DNA from: Macrocystis pyrifera
Taxonomy: Eukaryota; Sar; Phaeophyceae; Laminariales; Laminariaceae
Assembly (NCBI GenBank): GCA_031763025.1
Contig: JASSKH010000026.1
Coordinates: 8,482,408-8,546,407, forward strand
Direction of reading: 5' to 3'
Length of the DNA stretch: 64,000 bases
Positions 1 to 10,974 of the stretch are shown piece by piece; the stretch's first letter is position 1; each line of letters begins with the position of its first letter. A program made the translations under genes and the position numbers. The notes beneath the pieces are model-generated. The model worked only from the letters and a program-made list of their open reading frames with translations, was not told the DNA's origin and did no database searches.

Positions 1-136
1 ATTGTCTGGCAATCAACGCGGCACCTCGTCGCAAGAGTAGGTACCCCGGTAAAATACCCCGGTAAAATAAACACTAACAAAACTGATGTCGTTGTCGACG
101 GTACACCTCCCTACCAACGAGGGGCGGGCGCGATGG

Positions 137-797
137 TCTGTTTTTTCCTAGGCTATTTCTACTTTGTCGTGCTGTTGTAGAGCTGCGATATCGCTCACGG
201 AGTGATAACTCAATCACTGTCTCCCCATAAAACAATGAGGCTTTCCCGAAAAGGGATCCACCCTGCTGGCGTCCCCTCTTTTCTGTTCCACATTACTGTT
301 TGTTGTAACATCGCGTCGTACGTTAATTCGTATATAGTTTGGGATCAATGAGGCCTCCTTCTGCTGCGGCATGAGATCACACCCATACTTGTTGACCCTT
401 CTCTTGTCTCAATGTCGTCGCTCGTTTGATGCGTATATCCTTTTTTCGGGCGCCTTCTATTCCTTATTGTCCCCAAACTTGTAGCCTAGTTAGTTAGGGG
501 TTCTGCCTCCGTTGGTTGTCCCGTGGGAACGTCGTGTACGATTTTCCATACCCCTCCGACGGTGATACGGCGCTGAGGTATGCGACGAAAAGGGAACGGG
601 GTGGCCGCCGCTGCGATCGCTGCGTTCGTCATAAGCTCTGTTTTTTCCGAGCCTCTTTCTACTTCGTCGTGTTGTTGTAGAGCTGCGATATCGCTCACGG
701 AGCGATACTCAATCACTGTCTCCCCATACAACAATGAGGATTTCCCGAAAAGGGATCCACCCTGCTGGCGTCCCCTCTTTTCTGTTCCAGACTACTG
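137..797. repeat. Pair of ~160-bp direct repeats
   Basis: Positions 137-297 and 637-797 are near-identical direct copies, offset by 500 bp. Both begin in a T-rich run, continue through GAGCTGCGATATCGCTCACG, and end in the CTTTTCTGTTCCA stretch. Only scattered substitutions and single-base indels separate them. The 340 bp between the copies is unrelated. I cannot tell whether this is a segmental duplication or the termini of an unrecognised element; no open frame lies between them. Confidence 0.8.
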
Positions 798-979
798 GAA
801 TGTACCTGGTACATAATATGGGCTGTGTTTCGCGCACGGGTGCGCCCAGGAGCAAACGGACATAGCGTGCCCACAGATGTGGACGTACTGTAGATAGAAG
901 ACAAGGTGGCCGTCGCTGTGCTCGCCCTACTGCTGTAGGGCGAGCTCTCTCCATCCAGTTAACGAATCTGGCAGGCATG

Positions 980-1160
980 GTAACCCCACGGCATGTCGTG
1001 CAAAACCCCACGGCACCCCAATGTCCACGGCACCTAGGTTGGGGTTAGGGTTAGGGTTAGGGTTCCACGGTATGTGTGTAAGGTTCCGTGGTATGCCGTG
1101 GAAGATGCCGTGGAAGGTTTTGTCGCAGGTGGTGCCACGGCATGCCACGGCATGTCAGGA
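980..1160. repeat. Interstitial telomere-like repeat with CCACGGCATG satellites
   Basis: Positions 1037-1064 hold about four units of GGTTAG/TTAGGG, the telomere repeat of many stramenopiles, animals and fungi. On both sides (about 984-1034 and 1065-1157) the 10-bp motif CCACGGCATG and its complement occur repeatedly, including self-complementary CCACGGCATGCC units. The block is flanked by unrelated unique sequence, so it is interstitial, not a chromosome end. A shorter telomere-like run occurs near 27699-27710. Confidence 0.7.
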
Positions 1161-2479
1161 AAAAGGACAATAATGTACATCCCGCACCCAGAAGCGACTC
1201 GCAAGGTGTTTTCGCGTACTCGAAGTTGCGAGCGAATAGCACAAAAAGCTCGCAAAAACGCTAAAATGTTTTATTTTACGCAAGGGTAGCACAATGGTTG
1301 CATCACCGATGAAGAAATGGCCTTCACTAGAATGTTGCTGTTCTCCAGGCGGATTATATTTCTCTTAGAGAGTCGTCATCGAAGATGGGGCGGGACGAAA
1401 AACTTCGCTACCATGACGGGTGGTAATTTCTTCGGCCAAAAAAGGGCTGAAAAGCTCAGGATTCTTGTAATTTTGCATCATCTATTTATTCTACAGTAGT
1501 TACGAAATACGGATCTTAGTTGCAAATCCCTTACTCTGATTCCAAGCCGTATGTATATGCTGCCAAAACGCTTACGCGCGGGTACTCGACGCATTTCTGA
1601 GGGTGCCAGCGTCCCTTGGTTAATGTATTGTGCTCACCTAGTACTTGACTCACCCCACGATACGAGTAGGGGTTGCACATTTTGACTCTACGTTTCCTGG
1701 CCGATTGAGCTCAAAGTGAGCAACTACCGGTTAGTGTATGATGTTAGTAGAATACTTGTTTCAGGGTTACCGCATGGAAATGTTGGTGGGGTTGCGCGAA
1801 CAATCTTCTTCGAAGCAATGTTTTGGGTAGATATTGACCTCCTCGTGCGAGGAGCTCAGAAAAAAAGGCACCACCCCTAACGTGGCATTGCCCACTTGAA
1901 ACGTAACAGGCTCTGAGACCCCGCATCACGTACGTGTCATGTCGATTCAATGCGCAACGTCCACAGCAGTATCCATTCGGGAACAGTTGAGAGCACAGCA
2001 CCAGTCTCCCCCGTTGACACGGTTGGCTACGTTATTCGCGTTCTGTTGGGGCAAGCTCCACGTTCAGGACCCGCTGACCATGGATGTGAGGTGTTTCGCT
2101 TCAAGGTTGACATTTTCGTCTGTTTACGGTAGGTGCGTTCCTCTATCATCGGATCTGATTGAGGTCCACGACTAACAGTTGTGAGTGGTATCACATGCGT
2201 ACAAAAAAACAACGTACCTGGTATCGCATTAGTACAGTGCTCTTAATAGTAGAAGGCTCGATTTACGGGATTACATAAAGCAGAGGAGTGGCTTATATTG
2301 AGACTACGTACTCGTAGCCTCGACTTGGTCAGACCCACGAAGATTCTATGTTGTTGCGCCTACTTGATGCTTGCTGCTGGGGTTGCGTGCTTACTTGCGG
2401 CACACGCGACGAGTAACCCAAATATAAAACGAAGATGCAACACGCAGTTTTCTCCCGACTTGCATGCCCGCTACATAGT

Positions 2480-2605
2480 TATGGCAGCATCACACACGCT
2501 CGGCGGTCGTTGCGGACATCTATGCGCTATATATTTTATGGCAGTATCACACACCCCGGAGATTGTTGCGGACATCTATGCCTACGTGAGACTATTTGTG
2601 TGGCA
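2480..2605. repeat. 67-bp tandem duplication
   Basis: Two consecutive copies start with ATGGCAGCATCACACAC (2480) and ATGGCAGTATCACACAC (2547), and both continue to TTGCGGACATCTATGC. The copies are clearly diverged, so the duplication is not very recent. It lies inside a frame with no recognisable product. Confidence 0.6.
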
Positions 2606-3785
2606 GCAGCACGAACATTGTGCTCTTTGGTCAGACAGATTGGCACAAGACTGAGCCGCACCGTGCACACATGAACGCACAAGCGGCCAGAAACGTTTCT
2701 GGTACGAGTATACGTGTCGCACCGAATAGAGTCTACTTCGCTTGATGAGGAGTTACACCTGGCAAAGCGGTCGCGAGTGAGTGTGCCGCAATGCCCCGTC
2801 TTGATTGTTGTGCCTAGCCGGTGAGATGGGCGGTCGTACCTTGATTTTTGTATATACCATTACAAAAATGACACCTCGCAAATTCCACGAAAATCGTCCC
2901 CAACAACGTGGAAGCAATTCAGAAGGGGTAACCCCTTTTTCTACTGCCAAAAACATCACCACACTAATTACGAGTATTTTTTCTCCTAAGTGCAGCTCTA
3001 AAAGGCGTAACCAAATACTTCTCACTCACGCCTTGAATTGTCCAAAGCACTACAGCAGTACGATACCTGATAATTGGGCAAATGCCAAAATCAGGTATAC
3101 CTGATCCGTTTGAGCCAAAATCAAGTACATGCTAAAACCAAGTAAAAAACGCGCGCCACGAGCGGTGTGATGTCCATGACAATCCGGAAAAAAAAAAGAA
3201 TGCACCTAAAGCATTAAGCGTGCCACATGGCCTCAAAAATCTGAATTGTTTTGTTTTCTTCAGGGTGTAGGTACCACGGGCTCCACTTGGACCTGCAAAG
3301 AGTCACTATTAATATGCTTCGTTGTTTCGCCACGGCGGGAGCGCCAAGAGTATTTACTCTGGCGCCCCCCCCCCCGTTGACAGCTATAAAGCTTCCAGAC
3401 CGTCCTCGCGGAACCGCCTGCTCGGCACGAAATTATCTTGCCGTACCAAACCTGAGACCACCTCGACGCGGGGTGGTGCAGACGAAACGCCGAGTGTCCA
3501 TGGTGTTGTAAAGATTGCTGTGAACATAGAAGACAGCACAGTACACACAACAACTACCTGAAGCACATCGCAAACCCCAAAGGAGAAGAAGTGAAACCAG
3601 CGTACGCATGTATGCATGTATATACGTACTTTTACGTACGACGTCGTACGAGTACAGAGTTTATACGTCAATGCAGAAGAATTTCAACCGAGGGAGGGCA
3701 GGCGCATACGGAGAGAAAACACAATGTACGTAATGCCTCTCTGGTTCAAAGTTGGCCAAAATCAGTTGAAAGCTAGACAGAGTAG

Positions 3786-3946
3786 AAAAAATCAGGTGTA
3801 CCTTGGCCTTTTCGTGCCAAAATCAGTTACAATGTCAGCTTGGCCAATAGCAGGGCTCCTGGTGTGTGTTTTGTACTTGATTTCAGCATGTAACTGTTTT
3901 TGGCACGAAAGTGGCCAGGTATACCTGATTTTGGCAAAAACCCATG
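3786..3946. repeat. Inverted-repeat hairpin (MITE-like)
   Basis: An arm at about 3786-3838 (AAAATCAGGTGTACC ... GTGCCAAAATCAGTTACA) is complementary to 3888-3946 (TGTAACTGTTTTTGGCAC ... GGTATACCTGATTTT). The spacer is about 50 bp. The same terminal motif, with the perfect palindrome ATCAGGTATACCTGAT, appears alone at about 3085-3106, suggesting a small family of hairpin elements. I see no target duplication. Confidence 0.55.
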
Positions 3947-5357
3947 ATAATTCAAGGGCTAAGGGCAAACGCGCGCGACACACATAGATCTTCAAGCATT
4001 GCTTGTATGTACTGGTATGAATACCAATACTGGTATGAATGTGCCTGATGTGCAAAGAAGGGCAAGGGCCCCCAAAAGCGGGGATTGTCGACCGACGTCC
4101 CATTTCACGTTTTTTTCCCTGCTGCCCGGTATGGCAGATCGATATAAGTTCAGCTGAAATCACGATGTAGCAGGCTGCTATCTGTTCAACTCCGCAGGCA
4201 CGACCACCGCTTGTCGCGACCGCAGGGTGCACCATCACATGTCAGAATGCGTCAGTCTCTGGATGAAGCATGCGCATGCACAAAGCAGACCAACGAAATA
4301 AAGCAATGCCAGCAGTTGTTTACCGCCCCGCTAGACTTTGCGACAGGGTGAGTTACCTCATGAATTTTGAGAAGCGAAACCAGTTACTGTTGTAGTTGTG
4401 CGACCATCTTGACATCGTCCGTCTGGAGAAATTGCCGAGTTGCCTCTCTATTATAGTGCGCATTTTACTCTCAACTGAGGCACGTCGCAAAAACTACCAC
4501 CAAAGCAACAAGACCAAGACTTGCTTGCTAAAATAAACCCAGGCATGGGCCGTACCAATACAATAACTCCATAACCTGATTGGTACGGCTGCTGAGACAG
4601 AGGTGTAGCTAGACTGCTTGCTATTCAAAATAACTTGTGCAAGCGCACCTGCCCCAAAATCGCAACCCCTCTGCAAACCAACGAACGCGAACACTGCGCT
4701 ATGAGTAGACGGAAACAACCTGATGAGTACGAAGTATGTATTTACTACAAGCCAATTCGGATCAAAGAAGTAAAACCATCGCCTCAAGTTCGCCCTCCTT
4801 CGTGTAATTCGTAAACCAGGTACATAGTACCATGACCAGCACAACTGCAGTACCTGGTATAAAGGAGAGCAAATGCGAGTTTCTAATGTACACCTTGCCG
4901 AAAAATAGGGACCCTTTTTGAGCTGGCTGAAGCTGGGTTCCACGACCGAGGTTCTACGACCGCCGACCGAGATTCATATACAGAGTGCCAGGTACCTGGT
5001 TTACGATTTCTCCAAAAATTCAACATCAACCAATGCACACAAGTTGACGACAGTTAGTTACAAACATACTGAGCAAGTTCCGGCACAGCTTATACAGTCA
5101 TTTACCGAATCGTTTCCTCTCATGACCACCTCACTACAGTACCGCTTCGTCAAAGGTCGACGTGTATCTGCGTTAGACGAACGATGAACCTATTCGGGTT
5201 CACCGCGAATAAACAGGGTACATTTCACGTGCGGCGGTAAAACCATTACCACCTTCATCTACCACGAAACACCAGTACACCGCATCGAACACGAACACTG
5301 CTCACGTAAGGCCACAGCACCTCTGTCGTCCCGAACCCCACTGCCGTGTACGAGTAG

Positions 5358-6470
5358 TCATTGACCCCCCCCTCCCCTTTTATCAACGCGTCCAACTCCA
5401 CCAGCAGCATGCTTCTTCGGGGAGGAACCGGCAGCAGTATCATCTCCGATGCCATCACGTTCATATCCGCTTCCGACACAGGCGGCGAGGTACTCCCCTC
5501 TCACAGCCCCGCCAGTCGACACGAAGGCCGACACGAGGCCCACGCTCTCAGCGTTGACAATCCCTTCCGGCGCCCAGCCCTGATACAAGCCGTATCCGGC
5601 TACGAGATGCGCGACAACGTTGACGGAATCCGCAGCAGTAGCAACGCCGAAACACCGAACCGTCGTGGTGTCCAGGGTCGGTCGGCTCGCCACCGTCCCC
5701 GTCTCCCTCCCTGAATCGACAACTTCGTTGTGCTTTTCCTCCGCTAGGGAGAGGCGAGCGCGCGCGAGCTCCAGCTCCTGCCGAGTCCTACGGTAGTCAG
5801 ACCTTCCTATCCAAGCTGCGAACCCAGCTCCCGCCAACGGCAGCGCTATCAGGAAACCGCGGCCAACACGGGCGACGGCCGTGCGTACCGGCAAGCTTCC
5901 CAACATGCCGCGAGGGGCGGCAGCGGCGGCCGGCCTCATGGTAGCGGTGGCGGCCCTGCTCCCGGCCCGCTTAGCAACGGCAGAGAGGGTCCTGGATGCT
6001 GCTGCTTTCTCGGCTCCAAGCTCCGCCGCTTCGGCGATTCGCTCCACCACGCGTTCGGTGACCCTGATCCCGATCGTTTCTTTCGCTCGATGCTCCACCT
6101 GATGCTTCAAGCCTGACAGATCCGTTTTTTTTGCCGACTGGAGGTCTACTTCTGAGGTGTTTGGGGTTGCTGTTGTTGATGCTGTCGTCGACTCTCTGGC
6201 AGCATGGTCGCCGCTAGAAGAGCTCTTACCAGAAGAGGAGTGCTTCCGTCGTGTAAGGGTTCTCTGGGCGGTGAAGGCTCGAACTAAGAGTGGGAAGCGG
6301 CCATCGGTGATCCGAACGGACACTCGGGATACACCGGTAAAGCACCTCCTGCTCATCACGAGTCGGTGGTGTTCAAGTAGGACCAAATTTGCCGTATGTA
6401 CACAGCAGCAGCAGTAGAAAGTACCAGCAGTTAGTTGTAGCAGCAGAGCAGCAGCAGCAAGCAGTACCAA
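5358..6470 (-). CDS. Unrecognised membrane protein with organelle-targeting-like N-terminus
   Basis: This 370-codon frame is the best single-exon host gene candidate. The true start may be Met39 (position 6356): what follows is rich in Arg, Ser and Thr with almost no acidic residues, as in mitochondrial presequences, whereas residues 1-38 read through a CAG-type repeat. A Ser/Thr-rich linker (about 78-105) is followed by an amphipathic Ala/Glu-rich helix (about 121-175), a hydrophobic segment (about 204-222), a charged coiled-coil-like stretch (about 224-250) and a second weakly hydrophobic part (about 278-320). The tail after about 335 is Gly-rich and may be read-through beyond a splice site. 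I do not recognise the family. A mitochondrial inner-membrane or plastid protein is an inference from layout only. Confidence 0.5.
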   Translation of the reverse strand: MVLLAAAALLLQLTAGTFYCCCCVHTANLVLLEHHRLVMSRRCFTGVSRVSVRITDGRFPLLVRAFTAQRTLTRRKHSSSGKSSSSGDHAARESTTASTTATPNTSEVDLQSAKKTDLSGLKHQVEHRAKETIGIRVTERVVERIAEAAELGAEKAAASRTLSAVAKRAGSRAATATMRPAAAAAPRGMLGSLPVRTAVARVGRGFLIALPLAGAGFAAWIGRSDYRRTRQELELARARLSLAEEKHNEVVDSGRETGTVASRPTLDTTTVRCFGVATAADSVNVVAHLVAGYGLYQGWAPEGIVNAESVGLVSAFVSTGGAVRGEYLAACVGSGYERDGIGDDTAAGSSPKKHAAGGVGRVDKRGGGGQ

Positions 6471-7654
6471 ACTAAAGAGAGTCTGGACGACGCTTTGCTT
6501 CTTGCAGAAAAGAGGGCTCAGAACTCGAATCGAGAGGTAGCTTCAGGCGAAGGGGGGCCTTCAGTGTCACCGTGCCACCGTGCTGTCTACAAGAAATGTG
6601 AATGACGATCGTGCCACGCGGTGTCACCTACAGCCAATGGGAATGACTGACTCCTGCAGTCAGCAGCTACAACAACACCTGCTACATACGTATTACATGC
6701 TGAGGCGTTTTTACCAAGGAAACAGGGAGTTCAGATCAGAACCATAGCCCACAGCGTGCAGTTGCACTGCACGCGGATCCCAGTGAGATCCTGCACACGA
6801 AGTTCAGGATTGGCCAAAAAGACGAGGCTATCCCGCCGCACGAGGTAGTAGGTCGCAGGAAGTGCCCAATAAGAACATAATGCTCACGTTTTGGAGAACG
6901 CTAAGAAAAATTGGGATAAGAAAAACGGGTCAGAAGTGGTGAACCCGGTTGTTTGAAGATGGCGCCCCAATAATAAGAACCTCAGGCTTGCCCAGATTAG
7001 GTGTGTCTTGTTGGCGGACCCATACTGCACTAACTCATCGCCACAACAGCATGTGGTCACAGGACAGGCTCCAGTAACCCTGGTGATGACTACTAATAGG
7101 GCCCAGTATTATCAAAATCGGCACCGGTATTATAAAAGCCCGATGAGAGTGCCTTCTGTATCACGCAGCTTGTAAATAAAGATGACGTTGAACCACTCAC
7201 TCGGCCGTACTCACAGCTGCTCTACGGCATCAGAACAGATAGCCGTGCCCTTTCCCGTGAGGGTGGGATTCACGTACGCCCATGTTCCGTCCAACCGTGT
7301 TCGTGTACCAAAATAACGCGGGAAGAGGTCGAACTAACGTGGCGACAGAGGCAAAGTAGGCAAGCTGTGTGCAGGCGCGCTCAACGGCAGAGTCGACATC
7401 ACGCGCCCACTACTGAAGGTCGCTCCACATGGCCGATTGGACGAGTTGGACAAGGCCGGACTGCGGTAGGCGAAGATCACTCTGCCGGAGCTGCAGCACA
7501 CTCACCCCCCAACCGGGCGGAGGAATGAACGGTGGATAGGACACGTTAGCGACGTCCCTCCTGAAGGCGACAAATAGGACAGATCCACCTTGTTGCTGCT
7601 GTCGTCTGCCGAACGCACGCCAACATTCTAAGGGACCGTCCTCCACAGCGTTCG
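6471..7654. other. Intergenic region, possible solo LTR
   Basis: No gene is supported. Around 7080-7240 on the plus strand a TATAAAA box (7131) is followed about 35 bp later by AATAAA and then by a GGCATCAGAACAG stretch. Closely spaced promoter, poly(A) signal and end are typical of an LTR. A related stretch (CTCATCGCCACAA ... ACAGGACAGGC) occurs near 7027-7066 and 28858-28897. I see no second LTR or target duplication. The minus-strand frame at 7410-7808 may contain exon sequence downstream of the RING-like fragment. Confidence 0.3.
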
Positions 7655-8101
7655 CTAGGCCATTTTCATCGTAAGGCAGGCCGTCGTCAACGCGGACTTC
7701 GGGTACTTGGCGAGGAAGAGGCTGGTGTGATACCATTCGCGCGAACCCAGGAAGGGACGATACCACGACCGCTGATCCACATAATAACACGCAAACAGTG
7801 GTAGGCATCTCTCGTCAGAACCTGTAGAATACTTACTTCCCGTGTGGCGGATAATATCGTCCACGCAAGAGCGGTGAAAAGTGTGTCCACAAGGCAGCTC
7901 GACCATGCCGTAAGGTGACAAGTGTTCCTCAGTTGACATGAGTTGATTGCAAATAGCACTTCCTACGTATTTGGCAAGAGCAGCGTGTTTTTCTAAACTT
8001 GTGCCGGACGAGTCTTCCGGGAGCTGATTGCGGCTGCTATGTCTATATACCCAAACCAGGAGATGTGCGTGTAGAGTGAGCCTGAATTGATTGCTCCTCC
8101 G
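7655..8101 (-). pseudogene. RING-H2-like zinc-finger fragment
   Basis: The open frame from 8101 down to 7655 contains a RING-type core. AIC (Cys51) is followed about 20 residues later by LPCGHTFHRSC, supplying Cys71, His73, His76 and Cys79 in the spacing of RING-H2 E3 ubiquitin ligases. The expected first cysteine, three residues before Cys51, is a serine (codon AGT, one change from TGT), and the last CPxC pair is absent from this frame. A GTAAGT donor-like site lies right after HTGSK (about 7830), so the rest may be on another exon. It is either one exon of a ubiquitin ligase or a decayed copy; the missing first ligand favours decay. Confidence 0.45.
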
Positions 8102-8487
8102 TCATGCCAATGTATGCTTTGGCATTTTCCCCAGGGTTCTACCGTCACCGTCAGAAGCGCCCACTCTCAGCACAGGTTCGAAAACCGCTTGATTGGGTAG
8201 TTTCGCGAAATAATGTTGCCGATGCAACAGGGCCGTCCGCAACGGTTGTTAGCCGCGTCACATAATCGGGCATCAGTTCGTGGCATGTCGATGGAAGATC
8301 TATGTCATGGCCGCCGTAGTTCATGACGAGTGGAAGGATTATTCGTCAGCTTAAAAAACGTCTCGCCTGGTGGCATCAGCACTGATATAGCTTCAGTTCG
8401 TGTTTTGTTTATCCCATCATCCGTCAACGTATAGAATCAGGTGAGCTAGCCTGCAGAGTTCTCAAAAACATAAATGTCTTGGCATGT

Positions 8488-9286
8488 TCACTGGACGTTT
8501 TCCCTGCTGAAGGGGTCTGCCGCCATCGACATGAGATCCCTGCTCTTCACCTGTGCTATTTTTTCGGCCACATCCGCGGACACTTCCCCGCGTAGTTTGA
8601 ACTGCATATTGGATATAGATTCGTGCCTGAAAATGATGGCGGCAGCACAGAAAACAATAACCCTGTCTTGCCGTCAAGACGAGTCGCGACGGTTGAGCAA
8701 AATCCGGAGCCACTTCACGAATAAACACTTCTTTGACGAGTTGTGTCAAGCGGTCTTCCAGAACTGGGAACAAGTGACCGAACGCCCCCTTCAAGGCATT
8801 ATTATTGCGAAAGTCAGAAAGAATATCGCCATGCGGAACAGTTACTACAAGAGAATTCTCCGTCCCTTCAGGTGGCGGCCTTCCTTGAGACAGAGCAGGT
8901 TGAGATGCTGCCACGACATTGAGATCGAGATCGTGCCCCAATCTTCGTAGCACTCTCGGACGTTGTCGCGAAGACGTCGCAGCGTCTTCCCCATACGTCG
9001 CAGCGTCTTCCCCAGAGTCAACGACGGCAAATGTGTCAATAATGTAGGCTTCCCCATCTTCTGCCGTAACTTCCGCTCTCTCTATCATATCGTCCGCCGA
9101 CGCGATATCGCCGTTGGCCTCGGCCGTAGCAATGTCGTCTTCACGCCTATCGTTCGTGTACGACTCCGATTCTCTTCCTCTTGAGTTGTAAGGATCTTCT
9201 GGTGTTAACGCTGTCTTAAAAACTTCCTCAGGAACTTCCGTCAGATGGATAAGTATCGAGGTTAGGCTGACTGAACGCAGCTTCAC
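8488..9286 (-). CDS. Probable 3' exons of unrecognised minus-strand gene
   Basis: From 9286 a frame encodes an acidic protein with a short internal duplication (GEDAATYGEDAAT), followed by a helical segment ending near residue 200. Just downstream the coding signal moves to another frame, reading HESISNMQFKLRG ... FSRENVQ and stopping at 8490-8488. The two could be joined by a roughly 64-bp intron ending in the clear acceptor TTTTCAG, but the only phase-matching donor I see is weak, so a frameshift is equally possible. Together with the frames at 9343-11996 this looks like one long minus-strand gene. I recognise no domain. Confidence 0.4.
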
Positions 9287-9342
9287 GTGCGAGCTGAAAC
9301 TCGCAGACGAAATTATTTCCGTCCTTCATATATTTAATGAGG

Positions 9343-9717
9343 TCACCCACGACGGTCCGCTCCGATTAAGCACTTAAGCTGGGACGCCGTTGGCTTGGGT
9401 TTTCCAGCGAGTATTATTGTGAACATATCCAATAAACCGGTCGCAGCCATAGGCAACTCAGTCGCAACGGATGACGAATCGTTCGCGTAGAAACTATGTC
9501 TGGCGAAGAGATCGTTGGGCGGAACCGGATAAGTCTATAACCTTCCTTGATTCCAACGCGACAACATGTCCCTTGACGCGAACGGGAAAAGCAGCAGTCT
9601 ACAGTAACTGTCGTATCCTGGAGATGGTCTGGTAACGCAGCCTCCGGAATCTTGTTTGACTGCTGGGACTTGCAACTTGCCCGGGTCTGATTCGTCGAAC
9701 CCGTGCACACTGAGAAC
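9343..9717 (-). CDS. Exon part of the same gene, downstream of the MITE
   Basis: Reading minus from 9717 the frame continues exactly in phase with the exon on the other side of the MITE (10620-10443). It starts VLSVHGFDES, runs 59 codons, meets one TAG (9537-9535) and then stays coding-like for another 62 codons to a TGA at 9345-9343. Past that point the coding signal continues one frame over, as VVGDLIKYMKDGNNF. One internal stop plus one frameshift suggest a decaying gene, or unrecognised small introns. Confidence 0.4.
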
Positions 9718-9720
9718 TAA

Positions 9721-10442
9721 GGGCCACTCCTAACGAACAAAAATAATCACGATTCGTGAGATTTTTAACGTGAATCGTGATTTTTTTTGTCGTGAATCAC
9801 GACAAACAAAATCACGATTCATGACGCCATTTTTTTTAGCTTTTCCCTAAAAAAGACAAAATCACGATTCACGACATTTGTCGCGTCTCAAAATACGCCT
9901 GATCAAGGCAACACGCAACCCACGCGCACCAACGGTACCCGAAGGTCGGTATAGGGGCATGGCAGACCTTGCTTGGTACGTCGCTTGTGGACAACGGGCG
10001 GCTACCCAAAGACACCGCTGGGCGCGGGCTAACGAGGAGGTTGCGGCCTCGAAATTTCCAGGAGGAGGAGCCACTGCTGGAAGACAAACGCGAAAATGAC
10101 CTGAGGATGTCACAGGCCAGGCCGGGAAGACGACGGTCGGTGAAATAGGAATCTCGCAGGCTGGGTCAGGCTTCGGCCCGTGACTCGAATATATCACGGG
10201 CTGGGCCAGGTGCGGACGGCCCAGCCCGGCGTGGCCGTGCGCCACTCTCGAGAGTTGACTCCACCCATAAAAAACGTTGGGTTTGAAATATCAGAATTTT
10301 TAGTAGTTGAAAATATCACGAAACGCGACGTTTTTTTTTTCGGCTTTTTTCGTTAGAACTGAAATGTCACGGATCGTGATCTTTTGGCATGATCCAAAAA
10401 GTCACGAATCGTGATTTGGTTTCGGTTCGTTAGGAGCGGCCC
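9721..10442. mobile_element. Harbinger-type MITE (722 bp) inserted in an exon
   Basis: The element begins GGGCCACTCCTAACGAAC, and the complement of its other end is GGGCCGCTCCTAACGAAC (17 of 18 match). It is flanked by a 3-bp duplication TAA (9718-9720 and 10443-10445). G-rich terminal inverted repeats with a TAA/TTA duplication are the hallmark of PIF/Harbinger elements. Inside both ends (about 9750-9885 and 10300-10420) are several copies of TCACGATTCGTGA-like palindromes, as expected for transposase-binding subterminal repeats. No transposase frame is present, so it is non-autonomous. Confidence 0.85.
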
Positions 10443-10620
10443 TAAGCCATCGAGGACACCGTCAGCATCATGCGGATACTTGCGAAATCCCGACATTACT
10501 TGATCATGCCTTTGAAGAAAACCTGTCGCTTTGAGGAGATCTTTGTGAGGTAAACCACACGGCGTCAACATGTGTTGTTCCGTAACATGGGTCCTCTTGT
10601 CGCACACACCGCAGGGAAAC
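10443..10620 (-). CDS. Exon of unrecognised gene, interrupted by the MITE
   Basis: This exon begins one base after a CAG acceptor and encodes FPCGVCDKRT ... DADGVLDGL. The last codon, TTA, is one copy of the MITE target duplication. A cysteine/histidine-rich start (CGVC, then HMLTPCGLPH) could be a small metal-binding knuckle, but the spacing fits no family I know. Removing the MITE and one TAA restores a continuous frame into 9717 and below. The gene is therefore interrupted, not fused to the transposon. Confidence 0.5.
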
Positions 10621-10738
10621 CTGTACGCAGAGAACGGGTTAATATGATTGAGTGTTACCGTCAGATATGCGTTGTTCTGTTTTAATAACAACGAAAAATA
10701 TATATCTTTCGAGCTGCGCTACAGTAAACACAACTCAC
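10621..10738 (-). other. GT-AG intron (118 bp)
   Basis: On the minus strand the donor CG|GTGAGT (10738) and the acceptor CTGCGTACAG| (10621) are canonical. The phase matches: the upstream exon ends with two bases of an Arg codon and the next exon supplies the third. This is the best-supported splice in the window and confirms a eukaryotic, intron-bearing gene. Confidence 0.6.
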
Positions 10739-10974
10739 CGTGTAATGCCCAAAAACATGCGTTTATTAAAGGAATCGGTGGCCCCCGAGAGAAGTTCGGG
10801 TAGAAGTGGGCCCGTTAGTTCGACGCTGTCTCTGCACTGTTGTTGACCTAGCGGGGTGTCGATAGCAGCAGTTCGCCGTGATGGTATAAAAACTGGACAG
10901 GATCGTGCCGAACGACGAACCCGCGCTCGCGAAGGACTGGGGCTTGTTGTACCTGTGCAGCTACAACAGCGCAA
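10739..10974 (-). CDS. Upstream exon of the MITE-interrupted gene
   Basis: The frame ends ...FNKRMFLGITR at the GTGAGT donor. Its second half is coding-like. The first half is ambiguous, because a neighbouring frame (VQQAPVLRERG ... ELLLSTP) looks more protein-like and would join it by a one-base shift in a CCCC run near 10856. A possible earlier intron ends in CTGCACAG near 10960. Further upstream a frame containing VLIGEFLATFCFL is duplicated at 13226-13285. Confidence 0.4.

Larger units (their letters stand above)
1..5357. other. Non-coding stretch with small repeats
   Basis: I see no credible gene here. The longest open frames on either strand (up to about 149 codons) have no recognisable motif and no coding-like composition. 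The stretch does hold a pair of 160-bp direct repeats, a telomere-like block, a 67-bp tandem duplication and a hairpin, which are listed separately. A short palindromic motif, TACCAGGTA or its complement, recurs several times. Confidence refers to the absence of a recognisable gene. Confidence 0.5.

Noticed and set aside
3792-4943. Two minus-strand frames of ~148 codons
   Set aside because: One overlaps a hairpin repeat; the other has no motif and a non-coding-like composition. Not reported as genes.
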